A stretch of 64,000 bases of DNA from Chloroflexales bacterium ZM16-3 (GTDB lineage Bacteria > Chloroflexota > Chloroflexia > Chloroflexales > Chloroflexaceae), in the NCBI GenBank assembly GCA_004138175.2, contig RYFE02000004.1, forward strand, positions 124,001 through 188,000. Reading direction: 5' to 3'. The notes beneath the pieces are model-generated. The model saw only the letters and a list, made by a program, of their open reading frames with translations. It was not told the origin of the DNA and did not search any database. Position numbers and translations under genes: made by a program. How positions within the stretch are numbered: the stretch's first letter is position 1; each line of letters starts with the position of its first letter. Positions 48,492 to 57,714 of this stretch are shown here, piece after piece.

Positions 48492-50363
48492 ATGGAAGAG
48501 ATCGCCGCCTTCCTCGGGAGCTACCCACCCTTCGACCAGATCCCCGCATCGGCGCTGCACCGGCTGGCCAGTTCCGCCCAGATCGAGTACTTCGCTGCCG
48601 GTCAGGAGATCATGGCATTCGGCGGCCCGCCCGCCCAGTTCCTCTATGTTGTCTGTAAGGGCAGCGTTGATCGTCTGCACGAGGCCGAAGGCGCCGAGCA
48701 GGCGTTCGATACCCTTGGCCCCGGCGAGGCGTTCGGCCACCCCTCGCTCATCCGTGGCCATTCCCCAGTCGTCACTGTGCGCGCCCACACCGAGGTGCTG
48801 GCCTACCTCATCCCCGCCGCGATCTTCCACGAGATGCGGGCCGAGTTCTCGGCCTTCGCTAACTTTTTTGCCGCCTCGGCGATCGAGCGCCTCGACTTCG
48901 CCGTCCAGAGCCGCCGCGATAGCGCCGCGCCGACGCTGTTTCAGACCCGCCTGCGCGACCTGGTCGGCCGCGCGCTGGTCGCGATCAGCCCTGAGGCCAC
49001 TGTGCGCGAGGCGGCACAGCTGATGAGCCAAGAGCACGTCTCGTGTGTGCTGGTTGACCTGCCGCCCTACGGAATCCTCGATCATGACACCGGCATCTTT
49101 ACCGACCGCGACATGCGCAACCGCGTAGTGGCCGCTGGGCTGCCCTATGATACGCCGATCTCTCAGGTGATGACTGCGCCCGCCCGGATCATGCCCGCCG
49201 ATAGCATGGTCTTCGAGGGGCTGATGGCTATGCTTGAGTACGGCCAGCATCACATGCCGATCACTGAGGATGGCAGGGTCATTGGGATTGTGACTCACGC
49301 AGCCATCCTGCGCCATCAGAGCAGTAGCCCGGTCTTCCTGCCGAGCCAGCTCCGGCGCGCTAAGAGCCTTACCGACATGCGCCATTACAGCGATCAGGTA
49401 GCATCGACGGTGGACTCGCTGCTGGACGCGGGCGCGCGGGTGAGCGATATTGGTCGGGTTGTGGCGGTGGCCCACGATGCGTTGCTCCAGCGCCTGCTGC
49501 ACGACGCCGAGGCCGAACTCGGCCCTCCACCTGTGCCCTACGCCTGGCTGGTGCTGGGCAGCGAGGGTCGCTTCGAGCAGACTCTGCGCACCGACCAGGA
49601 CAACGCCCTGGTCTACGCTGACGATGCGCCTCCCGAGGCTGAGGATTACTTTCGCGCCTTGTCCGAGCGGATCGTCGAGCAGCTGGTGTTCTGTGGCTTC
49701 CCGCGCTGTACCGGCGATATTATGGCCACCAACCCGAGGTGGCGTCAGCCGCTGCACGTCTGGAAGAGCTACTTCTCGCGCTGGATCAGCGTGCCTGAGG
49801 AGGAGGCGCTGCTGCGCACGGCGATCTTCTTCGATTACCGCCAGGTGTATGGCGAGCTTAATGTGGAGGAGTCGCTGCGCCCAGTGGTGCTTGAGGCGCG
49901 TAAGAATAAGGTCTTCCTGGCCCGCATGGTTCGCGCGGCCCTGCGCCAGCCCGCGCCGCTCACATTCTTCCGCCAGGTGGCCCTTGAGCGCCATGGCGAC
50001 CAGCGCCATATGCTCGACCTCAAGGAGCGCGGCACGGTGATGGTGGTGGATCTGGCGCGCATCTTCTCCCTGGAGGCCGGGTGTTCTGCCACATCGACTA
50101 CGACCCGCCTGCGCAAGTCGTGGACGGAGAGCAGCATCAGCGAGGCTGACGCCGAGGCGCTGATCAGCGCCTTCGAGCTGATCAGCACGGTGCGCATGCG
50201 CAACCAGCAGGCCCAGATCGCCCGTGGTGAGGAGCCGACGAACCAGGTGGTTTTTCCGCAGCTTGGCCCGCTCGATCAGCGCGAGCTGAAGGAGGCGCTT
50301 CAGGTGATCGCCAACATCCAGCGTGGGGTGTCCCTCACCTTCCAGACGAATCTTATGGGGTAG
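48492..50363 (+). CDS. Signal protein: CNMP-like + two CBS + DUF294 nucleotidyltransferase
   Basis: A 623-residue cytoplasmic protein. Residues 1-130 form a cyclic-nucleotide-binding-like domain (ALHRLASSAQIEYFAAGQEI, GEAFGHPSLIRGH). Two CBS domains follow (about 150-285, with TDRDMRNRVVAAGLPYDTPI and PITEDGRVIGIVTHAAILR). Then comes the DUF294 nucleotidyltransferase domain with GSEGRFEQTLRTDQDNALVY, whose G-S-x-G-R and D-Q-D motifs are like those of GlnD uridylyltransferases. The C-terminal helical domain is present. AAGG lies nine bases before the ATG at 48492; 48483 is an alternative. The DnaQ-like exonuclease gene follows after six bases. Confidence 0.87.
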   Translation: MEEIAAFLGSYPPFDQIPASALHRLASSAQIEYFAAGQEIMAFGGPPAQFLYVVCKGSVDRLHEAEGAEQAFDTLGPGEAFGHPSLIRGHSPVVTVRAHTEVLAYLIPAAIFHEMRAEFSAFANFFAASAIERLDFAVQSRRDSAAPTLFQTRLRDLVGRALVAISPEATVREAAQLMSQEHVSCVLVDLPPYGILDHDTGIFTDRDMRNRVVAAGLPYDTPISQVMTAPARIMPADSMVFEGLMAMLEYGQHHMPITEDGRVIGIVTHAAILRHQSSSPVFLPSQLRRAKSLTDMRHYSDQVASTVDSLLDAGARVSDIGRVVAVAHDALLQRLLHDAEAELGPPPVPYAWLVLGSEGRFEQTLRTDQDNALVYADDAPPEAEDYFRALSERIVEQLVFCGFPRCTGDIMATNPRWRQPLHVWKSYFSRWISVPEEEALLRTAIFFDYRQVYGELNVEESLRPVVLEARKNKVFLARMVRAALRQPAPLTFFRQVALERHGDQRHMLDLKERGTVMVVDLARIFSLEAGCSATSTTTRLRKSWTESSISEADAEALISAFELISTVRMRNQQAQIARGEEPTNQVVFPQLGPLDQRELKEALQVIANIQRGVSLTFQTNLMG

Positions 50364-50369
50364 GTCGCT

Positions 50370-51062
50370 ATGTTTCTCTTTCGCCGTCGGCCTGAGCCGC
50401 CTGCGTTCATTCAGGCTTACCAGCAGGCTCCCCAGCCTGACCCGGCTATGCCCTGGCGGGAGGTTGGCTATAGCGTCATTGATATCGAGACGAGCGGCCT
50501 CGACGAGCGGCGCGACGCGCTGCTGGCGATCGGGCTTGTGGAGATCAATGCCGGGCGGGTCGATCTCGCGCGCCGCTGGTACAGCCTCGTGCGCCCGCCA
50601 GAGGGGCTGCTGGTGGGGGCTGGCTCGATCCGCATCCACGGGCTGCTGCGCGCGGAACTCGCTGTGGCCCCGCCTGTCGAGGAGGTGCTGCCGCTGCTCC
50701 TGGAGCGCCTCGCCAGTCGTGTGCTGCTCGTCCACGTGGCCCAGGTCGATGTCGCATTCCTCAACCGGATCCTCAAGGAGCGCTGGGGCGCCCGCCTGGC
50801 TGGCCCCATCCTCGACACGGCCCGCCTGGCGATGACCCTGCACCAGACCGCGCAGACTCTCGGGCAGGTGCAGACTGATATGCCGCTGCCTGCCATCCAG
50901 TTGCGCGCGCTGGCTACTCGCTTCGGCCTGCCCACCTATGGCGAGCACAACGCCCTCAACGACGCCCTCACCACCGCCCAGCTCTTCCTCGCTCAGGCCA
51001 GCCGCCTTGAGCGCCAGGGCCGCACCACCCTGCGCAACCTCCTGCGCGCTGGCAAAGTGTAG
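50370..51062 (+). CDS. DnaQ-like 3'-5' exonuclease
   Basis: A 230-residue DEDDh exonuclease. Exo I is YSVIDIETSGLDERRDALLA, Exo II is VLLVHVAQVDVAFLNRIL (H-x-x-x-x-D-x-x-F-L), and Exo III is YGEHNALNDALTTAQLF with the H and D. It starts with a basic N-terminal tail. Genes of this kind often sit beside CNMP/CBS/DUF294 genes in other bacteria, so the pair may act in one signalling system rather than in DNA replication. Repeat B (inverted) follows its stop. Confidence 0.88.
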   Translation: MFLFRRRPEPPAFIQAYQQAPQPDPAMPWREVGYSVIDIETSGLDERRDALLAIGLVEINAGRVDLARRWYSLVRPPEGLLVGAGSIRIHGLLRAELAVAPPVEEVLPLLLERLASRVLLVHVAQVDVAFLNRILKERWGARLAGPILDTARLAMTLHQTAQTLGQVQTDMPLPAIQLRALATRFGLPTYGEHNALNDALTTAQLFLAQASRLERQGRTTLRNLLRAGKV

Positions 51063-51072
51063 CGCGCGCCTT

Positions 51073-51226
51073 CGCTGGCGGCTGAAGCCGCGCCACGGGG
51101 CCTGCGGCCAGCCGCCCGCCTGCGCGGGCGGTTCTGGCGTCGGCGCATGCCGCCGCCCGGCGCACCGCGCCCGTCGGCGCGACTTCCAGTCGCCAGCCGG
51201 GGGCTCAGGATTTTGCAACAGCCCTG
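51073..51226. repeat. Dispersed palindromic repeat B, copy 3 (inverted)
   Basis: cgctggcggctgaagccgcg to gattttgcaacagccctg; inverted relative to 19596-19737. It lies between the exonuclease and the korA promoter. Confidence 0.75.
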
Positions 51227-51267
51227 CAGGATCGACGCTGCGGCATGGCGAAGCCAGGCCGCAGCGG

Positions 51268-51273
51268 TATAAT
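51268..51273 (+). promoter_or_regulatory. -10 element of korA
   Basis: TATAAT 45 bp before the korA ATG, downstream of repeat B. No clear -35. Confidence 0.45.
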
Positions 51274-51318
51274 ACCCTCGCGCTCGATGAGGCGCGGCCA
51301 TCAGCACGCGAGGAAGGT

Positions 51319-53190
51319 ATGTATACGCAGACAGACGCAGCGCCTAGAGTCAACGACTTTGCAATCGTTGCGGCGACGGCTAATGGCTCCGGTAGTCAGA
51401 CAGCCAATAACACGATCATTCGCGCGATCTTTCGGATGGGTATCCCGGTGAATGGTAAGAACCTGTTCCCATCGAATATTCAGGGCGAGCCGACATGGTT
51501 CACCATCCGGGTGAGCGGGCATGGCTACACTGCCCGGCCTGCCCATGTGCCGATCCTGGTGGCCTTCAACTCGCGCACCGCCGCTGAGGATTTGGCAGCC
51601 TTGCCCGAGGGCGGGATCTGCCTCTACCCCGGCGATGGCGCATGGCACCCTGATCGCGCCGATATTACGGCATACCCCCTGCCCGTGAAGGCGCTGGTGG
51701 CCGAGAGCGGATTCGAGCCGAGGATGCGCGACTACGCGGCCAATATGGTGTATGTCGGCGCGCTGGCCGCCATGATCGGTATCGACCTTGCCGAGATTCG
51801 TGCCGCCCTGGAGCATCACTTCGGCAAGCCGAAGCCGGTGGCGCTGAACGATGGCGTAGTGCGTGCGGCCTATGCGGCGTTCACTAAAGCCTTTCTGACC
51901 AACGACGAACAACCAACGGCCAATGACCGGGACGAGGGCAGCCAGAGCGATGATGTCCGTCCGCCGTCCGCCGTTCATCGTTCGTCGTACAAGCTAGAGC
52001 GCATGGACGCCACGGCGGGCCAGATCATGATCGACGGGAACAGCGCGGCGGCCATGGGCGCGGTCTTCGGCGGGGTCAGCTTTATTGGCTGGTACCCGAT
52101 CACCCCGGCCACCAGCCTGGCCGATGGGCTGGCCTACTACCTGCCGCGCCTGCGCACCAACCCCGACGGCACCGCCAGTTATGCGATCGTCCAGGCCGAG
52201 GACGAGATCGCCGCCCTGGGCATGCTGATCGGTGCCGGCTGGGCCGGTGCCCGCGCGATGACCTCCACCTCTGGGCCGGGTATCTCGCTGATGAGCGAGT
52301 TCGCCGGCCTGGGCTACTTCGCCGAGATCCCCTGTGTGATCTGGGATGTCCAGCGGGTTGGCCCGAGCACCGGTATGCCTACTCGCACCTCGCAGGGCGA
52401 CCTGATCTCGACCTACTTCCTGGGCCACGGCGACACCCGCCAGGTGCTGCTGCTACCCGGCTCGGTGGCCGAGTGCTTTGAGTTTGGCTGGCGGGCCTTC
52501 GATATTGCCGAGGAGTTGCAGACGCCGGTGTTTGTGCTGAGCGATCTCGACCTGGGCATGAATATGTGGATGTCGCCGGCCTTCAGCTACCCCGACGGGC
52601 CGATGCGCCGGGGCAAGGTGCTGAGCGCCGATGACCTGAGCCGCCTGGGGCGCTTCGTGCGCTTCGAGGACCCCGAGGGCGATGGGGTGGGCGCGCGCAC
52701 GCTGCCCGGCAACCCGCACCCGCTGGCCGCTCAGCTTAGTCGCGGCACTGGACATAACGAGCGGAACGTCTACAGCGAGAAGCCGGCCGACTGGGTGGCG
52801 AACATGAACCGCCTGGGCCGTAAGCACGAGACGGCCCGGAAGCTGGTGCCGCAGCCGATCCTTGAGCTATGCGCGTGCGCCGAGCTGGGGATCATCGGCA
52901 TGGGCTCCAGCGAGGCGGCTATCGCCGAGGCCCGTGACATGCTGCGGGCGCAGGGCATTGAGACGAGCTTCATGCGGGTGCGGGCGCTACCCCTGGGCCT
53001 GCCAGCCCATATCTTTGTGCAGGCCCACCCGCGCGTGATCGTGGTGGAGCTGAACCACGACGGCCAGCTGCGCCAGCTGCTCCAGCTGCACTGCCTCGAG
53101 TACGCCGCGCGCATCCAGAGCATCGCCTTCAACGATGGCCTGCCGCTGACCGCCGAGTTTGTGGCGGAGCGCATCCTCGCTATGCTATGA
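51319..53190 (+). CDS. korA: 2-oxoacid:acceptor oxidoreductase, alpha (gamma-alpha fused) subunit
   Basis: A 623-residue subunit of a ferredoxin-type 2-oxoacid oxidoreductase (2-oxoglutarate is the commonest substrate). The N-terminal 190 residues are the gamma domain (GSGSQTANNTIIRAIFRMGI, PVNGKNLFPSNIQGEPTWF, HVPILVAFNSRTAAEDL). The alpha domain starts near residue 230 with GNSAAAMGAVFGGVSFIGWY, followed by PITPATSLADGL, QAEDEIAALGMLIGAGWAGA and TSTSGPGISLMSEFAG. The linker (about residues 193-224) is built by heptamer arrays. AGGAAGG precedes the ATG at 51319; the open frame extends further upstream but through repeat B. Confidence 0.92.
   Translation: MYTQTDAAPRVNDFAIVAATANGSGSQTANNTIIRAIFRMGIPVNGKNLFPSNIQGEPTWFTIRVSGHGYTARPAHVPILVAFNSRTAAEDLAALPEGGICLYPGDGAWHPDRADITAYPLPVKALVAESGFEPRMRDYAANMVYVGALAAMIGIDLAEIRAALEHHFGKPKPVALNDGVVRAAYAAFTKAFLTNDEQPTANDRDEGSQSDDVRPPSAVHRSSYKLERMDATAGQIMIDGNSAAAMGAVFGGVSFIGWYPITPATSLADGLAYYLPRLRTNPDGTASYAIVQAEDEIAALGMLIGAGWAGARAMTSTSGPGISLMSEFAGLGYFAEIPCVIWDVQRVGPSTGMPTRTSQGDLISTYFLGHGDTRQVLLLPGSVAECFEFGWRAFDIAEELQTPVFVLSDLDLGMNMWMSPAFSYPDGPMRRGKVLSADDLSRLGRFVRFEDPEGDGVGARTLPGNPHPLAAQLSRGTGHNERNVYSEKPADWVANMNRLGRKHETARKLVPQPILELCACAELGIIGMGSSEAAIAEARDMLRAQGIETSFMRVRALPLGLPAHIFVQAHPRVIVVELNHDGQLRQLLQLHCLEYAARIQSIAFNDGLPLTAEFVAERILAML
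51897..51989. repeat. Inverted heptamer arrays in the korA linker
   Basis: gaccaac, gacgaac, aaccaac, ggccaat, gaccggg (51897-51931) face gtccgtc, cgccgtc, cgccgtt, catcgtt, cgtcgta (51955-51989). The period is 7 bp, the stretch is read in frame and encodes T/N/D/E/Q/S-rich linker. Confidence 0.85.
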
Positions 53191-53219
53191 TTGACGGTGG
53201 CTGAGAGGTGCTATATCTC

Positions 53220-53341
53220 GCAATATCGCAAAACTCGCCCTGTCACGCGAAGCGAAGCGTCCCGGCGGGCGATAGGGACACCGGGACGCTTTGCTTCGCT
53301 CAGCGTGACATTGTGTGACAGGGTGACGTTTGCGCTACTGC
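53220..53341. mobile_element. MITE copy 4, 122 bp
   Basis: Ends GCAATA and TACTGC. The flanks are tatatctc and catatctc, 7 of 8 identical. The centre (agcgaagcg palindrome) is longer and more diverged than in the other copies. It sits between korA and the kinase gene. Confidence 0.75.
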
Positions 53342-53372
53342 CATATCTCCTTTCGCCTCGGGGAATCTTCGC

Positions 53373-56300
53373 ATGACATCGCAGATGATTGGGCGCTACC
53401 AGGTGATAGCTGAGCTCGGGCGGGGCGGCATGGCCACCGTCTATCGGGCCGTTGATCCGCAGGTTGGCCGCGAGGTGGCGATCAAGGTGCTGCCGCGCGC
53501 GCTCCTGCACGACCCGGAGTTCCGCGCGCGCTTCCAGCGCGAGGCCGAGGCGCTCTCTCGCCTGGAGCACCCGGCGATTGTGCCGGTCTACGATGTCGGC
53601 GAGCACGACGGCCAGCCCTTCCTGGTGATGCGGCTGATGGCCGGCGGCTCCCTGGCCGACCGGCTGGCCCAGGGGCCGCTCGGCCTCGCCGAGACGGCCC
53701 GGATCATCGGCGAGCTGGCCCCGGCCCTGGACGATGCCCACGCTGCCGGGATCGTCCACCGCGACCTGAAGCCGGCCAACATCCTCTTCGATCAGCGCGG
53801 CCGGCCCTACCTGGCCGACTTCGGCATCGTCAAGCTCTCCGAGGCGACTTCCCAGCTGACCGGAGGCGGCAGCATTGGCACGCCGGACTATATGGCCCCC
53901 GAGATCTCTCGGCCCGGCGGCCTGACGCCTCTGGTCGACATCTACGCCCTGGGTGTCACCGCCTTCCAGATGCTCGCCGGGCGCACGCCCTACCATGCTG
54001 ACACGCCGATGGGCGTGCTGGTGGCCCACATCACCGAGCCCATCCCTGACCTGCGCCAGCTCCGTCCCGACCTGCCGGCGGCGGCCCATGCCTTCGTGGC
54101 CCGGGCGCTGGCCAAGAGTCCGGCGGAGCGCTACCAGTCGGCGGCCGATCTGGCCGCCGGCCTGGCCGACCTGCGCGACGCCGATGCCTTCACCGGGGCC
54201 ACCGTGCGGGTGGCCGCGCCAGACGCACGGCCACAGCTCACGCTGGCCCGTGGCGGCGCGGCCCTGCTGGCCACCCGGCGCTCCCTGGCGCTCGGCGGCG
54301 GGGCGGTCTTCCTCGTCGGCATGCTGCTAGCGATCTTCGTCATCCGGCCGATCCTCGGTTGGGGCACCCCGGCATCCCCGGCGGCGGTGGCGGCCGACCC
54401 CGCCCCGGCAGCGCCGGCGGCGCTCGCCGCGACAGCCACGCCCCAGACCCTGCCCGTGCCCCGCCCAAGCGCGCCCGCGCAGATCGCGGGCGGGCCGCTC
54501 AACATCGTCGCCAGCCCGGTCGGTATGATCGCCTCTCGCGTCGTCGACGCCGGCTACAGCGCCAGCCGCGACAGGATGTTGATCCTTAGCACCCAGCCCG
54601 ACGTGCTGCGGATCATCGACCCGACAGACTGGTCGGAGGTGACGGTCGATCTGCCGCAGCCACCGAACACCCTGGTGATCAGCCCGAACGGCGGCTATGC
54701 GGCTGTCGGGCATGACCACGCGATCTCCTACATCAACCTTGGATCGGGGTCGTTCGAGCGTAGCCTGAATGTCGATATCAACGTCTCCAGCCTGGCCCTT
54801 ACTGATGACGGCTGGATCTACGCCTCACCCGGCCCCGGCCCGGACGAGCGGCTGCGCGTGGTGAACGCGATCCGCAACGCCATGATGGTGGAGGCGAGCC
54901 GAGTGGGCATCGCCAGCGCGATGCTGCGGATCGCGCCCGACGGGGCCAGCCTCTACGCCGCCGTCCGTAGCTCGACGCCCTCAGCGATCAAGGCATATGA
55001 CATCCTGCGCGATACGGTCTCGCTGCGCGCCACGTCAGGGTCGGACGCCGATGCCTGCGGCAGCCTGTGGGTGCTGGCCGGCAGCGGGCAGATCGTGACG
55101 GGCTGCGGCAGCGTCTTCCAGGGTGGCGATGTCGCCGTGGCCGGGCAGCTCGACGGGCTCAAGTTTGTGCGCTACGCGGGCTATGATCCGGTCAACGGCC
55201 TGATCATGGCCCTGGCCGCGCCGCCGCCCTACGCGCCGCTGCCCGGCGAGCAGTGGCCCGCCGAGAATAAGCTCTACCTCTACGACGCCGCCAGCCTGGC
55301 TCCGCGCGGCAGCGTGACCCTGCCCGACTTCATCTACGGCGTGCCGGGCGACTCTCAGACCCACATCCAGGCCTCGGCGCGCTACATCTTCGCCAACTCG
55401 GCCGGCACCCGCTACTACGCGCTGCTCAGCGACTCGAGCGGCGGGTTCGGGGCCAGCGAGCTGAGCGTCGTCGCGGAGAACATCCGGGTTGAGCAGCCGG
55501 CCCAGCCGGTGATCCAGCTGCGCCCGACCTTGGTGGCTGCCGACCTCTCCGACAAGATGTATGTCCAGCTCGATTTCGATGTCGTTGACGCTGCCTACAG
55601 TCCTGCACTCGACAAGATCATCTTCCTCGCCACCAACCCGATCCGGCTGTATATCTACGACCCGGCCAGTGCCGACTCGACAGCGATCAGCCTTGGGTCC
55701 ACGCCCCGGGGCATGTCGCTCAGCATGGACGGCGGATTCGTCGCCGTGGCCCTCGTCAAGCAGGTGGCCTATATTGATCTGAGACAGGGCCGGCTGCTCA
55801 CGATACTCGATGTGGATGTGCCGATTGACGGGATTGTCGCCGGAAGCTCGGGGCTGATCTATGCCTTCTCGCGCGAGGGGGGCGATGTCCAGATGCTGCT
55901 GCTCGATGCGGAGCAAGGTAGCCAGCGCACCATCCAGATCTACCCCGCGCCGGGCGGCGTGCGCTACCGGATGCTGCCCTTCGGTCGCAGCCTCTACGGC
56001 ATCACCAACTTCCTCCCGCCGGGCCTGGAGCGGATCGATATCTCGGGTGCAACGCCGACCTATGGCGGCTACTACCCGTATGTCAACCAGTACGATGTCG
56101 GCGGCGACCTGTGGCTCTCGTCCGACATGCGCCGAATCTTCACCGCCTGCGGCACCGTCTTCAGCGTCTCGGATGCGCTGGCGCAGGACATGCACTACAG
56201 CGGCACCCTGCGCGACATCGCCTCGATCCGCAGCCTTTACGGTGTAGATTCGACGAACAAGATTCTGGCGCTGCCCGGTCGGCCGGACGGCGATGGTGCC

Positions 56301-56549
56301 GCGTGCCGCGCTGCCCCTTCCGAGGTGCGCGATGACTACATGATGGTCTATAACTATGCGAACCTCGCGCCGGTGAACAGCTACAACCTGCCGGCGCTCG
56401 CGATCGACGGCACGGCCTACACGGTGCGCGGGCGCTATGTGTTTGCGAACGTCGGTGGCACCAGATACTACGTGGTTGTCCAGGCCCGCAGCAGCACGAT
56501 GCTGCCGCGAGATTTCGCCGTCCTTACGATTAACGCGGAGGCCCTATGA
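53373..56549 (+). CDS. Receptor Ser/Thr protein kinase with two propeller-like sensor units
   Basis: A 1058-residue transmembrane kinase. Residues 1-270 form an apparently active Hanks-type kinase: ELGRGGMATVYRA, VAIKVLPRA, IVHRDLKPANILF, LADFGIVKL and GTPDYMAPEI. A membrane helix (ALGGGAVFLVGMLLAIFVI) near residue 310 is followed by an A/P-rich linker. The outer part has two similar units of about 330 residues; compare VVDAGYSASRDRMLIL and VVDAAYSPALDKIIFL, each with blades like NTLVISPNGGYAAVG. Each unit may be a beta-propeller. It lies between korA and korB and shares ATGA with korB. Confidence 0.87.
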   Translation: MTSQMIGRYQVIAELGRGGMATVYRAVDPQVGREVAIKVLPRALLHDPEFRARFQREAEALSRLEHPAIVPVYDVGEHDGQPFLVMRLMAGGSLADRLAQGPLGLAETARIIGELAPALDDAHAAGIVHRDLKPANILFDQRGRPYLADFGIVKLSEATSQLTGGGSIGTPDYMAPEISRPGGLTPLVDIYALGVTAFQMLAGRTPYHADTPMGVLVAHITEPIPDLRQLRPDLPAAAHAFVARALAKSPAERYQSAADLAAGLADLRDADAFTGATVRVAAPDARPQLTLARGGAALLATRRSLALGGGAVFLVGMLLAIFVIRPILGWGTPASPAAVAADPAPAAPAALAATATPQTLPVPRPSAPAQIAGGPLNIVASPVGMIASRVVDAGYSASRDRMLILSTQPDVLRIIDPTDWSEVTVDLPQPPNTLVISPNGGYAAVGHDHAISYINLGSGSFERSLNVDINVSSLALTDDGWIYASPGPGPDERLRVVNAIRNAMMVEASRVGIASAMLRIAPDGASLYAAVRSSTPSAIKAYDILRDTVSLRATSGSDADACGSLWVLAGSGQIVTGCGSVFQGGDVAVAGQLDGLKFVRYAGYDPVNGLIMALAAPPPYAPLPGEQWPAENKLYLYDAASLAPRGSVTLPDFIYGVPGDSQTHIQASARYIFANSAGTRYYALLSDSSGGFGASELSVVAENIRVEQPAQPVIQLRPTLVAADLSDKMYVQLDFDVVDAAYSPALDKIIFLATNPIRLYIYDPASADSTAISLGSTPRGMSLSMDGGFVAVALVKQVAYIDLRQGRLLTILDVDVPIDGIVAGSSGLIYAFSREGGDVQMLLLDAEQGSQRTIQIYPAPGGVRYRMLPFGRSLYGITNFLPPGLERIDISGATPTYGGYYPYVNQYDVGGDLWLSSDMRRIFTACGTVFSVSDALAQDMHYSGTLRDIASIRSLYGVDSTNKILALPGRPDGDGAACRAAPSEVRDDYMMVYNYANLAPVNSYNLPALAIDGTAYTVRGRYVFANVGGTRYYVVVQARSSTMLPRDFAVLTINAEAL

Positions 56550-57577
56550 GCACACGTGCGCAGGCTATGAACGCGATTGGCCTGACCAGGGCCGACTATA
56601 AGGCGGCTACCAGCACGCTCTGCGCGGGCTGCGGCCACGACTCGGTCTCTAGCCAGATCATCGCCGCCGCCTTCGATCTGGCGCTGGAGCCGCACCGGGT
56701 GGTGCGCATGAGTGGGATCGGCTGCTCTAGCAAGTCGGCGGCATACTTCCTGGGACGATCACACGGATTCAACGCTCTGCACGGGCGCATGCCCTCGGTG
56801 ACGACCGGCGCGCATGTGGCGAACCGCGAGCTGCTGCCGATCGCTGTCAGCGGCGACGGCGACACCGGCAGCATTGGGCTGGGCCAGTTCAAGCATCTGC
56901 TGCGCCGCAACGTGCCGATGGTCTATATTATCGAGAACAACGGCGTCTACGGGCTGACCAAGGGCCAGTTCTCGGCCACCGCCGACATGGGGGCTAGCCT
57001 GAAGTACGCCGGCTACAACCCGCTGCCCCCAGTTGACCTTTGCGCCGAGGCGATCATCGCCGGGTGCGGCTTTGTGGCCCGCTCCTTCGCCGGCGACGCC
57101 AAGCAGGTGCGTGAGCTGATCAAGGCCGCCTTCATCTTCCATGGCACGGCGGTGATCGATGTGATCAGCCCCTGCGTCACCTTCAACAACCACAATGACT
57201 CGACCAAGAGCTACGCCTACGGCAAGGCCAACGGGGAACCCCTTCACGACCTGAGCTTCATCCCGAGCTTCGATGAGGTACAGGTCGAGTATGCACCGGG
57301 GGAGGTGCGCGATGTGCGCCTGCACGAAGGGCCGGTGATCCGGCTGCGCAAGCTCGGCGAGGACTATAACCCGAGCGACCGCATGGCGGCCCTGGGTCTG
57401 CTGGAGCGGGCCCGCGCCCGCGACGAGTTTGTCACCGGGCTGGTCTATATCGACGAGGCCCGCCCGACACTGGCTGAGGCCATGAACATCTGCGCCACGC
57501 CGCTGGCCGCCCTGCCCGACGAGCAGCTGCGTCCGCCGCCAGAGGCTCTGGCGCAGCTGATGGCCGAGCTCGCCTAA
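56546..57577 (+). CDS. korB: 2-oxoacid:acceptor oxidoreductase, beta (TPP-binding) subunit
   Basis: A 343-residue catalytic subunit. STLCAGCGHDSVSSQIIAAA begins the domain, GIGCSSKSAAYFLGRSHGFNALHGR follows in the alpha-helical region, and AVSGDGDTGSIGLGQFKHLL with ENNGVYGLTKGQFSAT forms the thiamine diphosphate site (G-D-G ... N-N-x-x-Y-G-L-T-K-G-Q). The ATG overlaps the kinase stop (ATGA), so translation is probably coupled. With korA it forms the alpha2beta2-type enzyme, which decarboxylates a 2-oxoacid to acyl-CoA with reduction of ferredoxin. Confidence 0.94.
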   Translation: MSTRAQAMNAIGLTRADYKAATSTLCAGCGHDSVSSQIIAAAFDLALEPHRVVRMSGIGCSSKSAAYFLGRSHGFNALHGRMPSVTTGAHVANRELLPIAVSGDGDTGSIGLGQFKHLLRRNVPMVYIIENNGVYGLTKGQFSATADMGASLKYAGYNPLPPVDLCAEAIIAGCGFVARSFAGDAKQVRELIKAAFIFHGTAVIDVISPCVTFNNHNDSTKSYAYGKANGEPLHDLSFIPSFDEVQVEYAPGEVRDVRLHEGPVIRLRKLGEDYNPSDRMAALGLLERARARDEFVTGLVYIDEARPTLAEAMNICATPLAALPDEQLRPPPEALAQLMAELA

Positions 57578-57714
57578 GCTTTGAGCTTCCCGGCAAGGTT
57601 AAGCTCAAAACACCCTCGCATCATCGTTCAGATAGGTACGCTTCATCGCCGCATCAGCTTATCTCTAGGCGCATTGTGCCCAGTGGACAGCTGACACGTC
57701 ACAAGGAATGCCCG

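Noticed and set aside
50938-51318. Longer N-terminus for KorA
   Set aside because: It overlaps the exonuclease gene and repeat B and lies upstream of the TATAAT at 51268.
48489-51353. A 954-codon minus-strand open frame opposite the CBS/DUF294, DnaQ and korA genes
   Set aside because: It is the shadow of high-GC plus-strand genes that have clear domain motifs. It shows no family motif itself and crosses a repeat.
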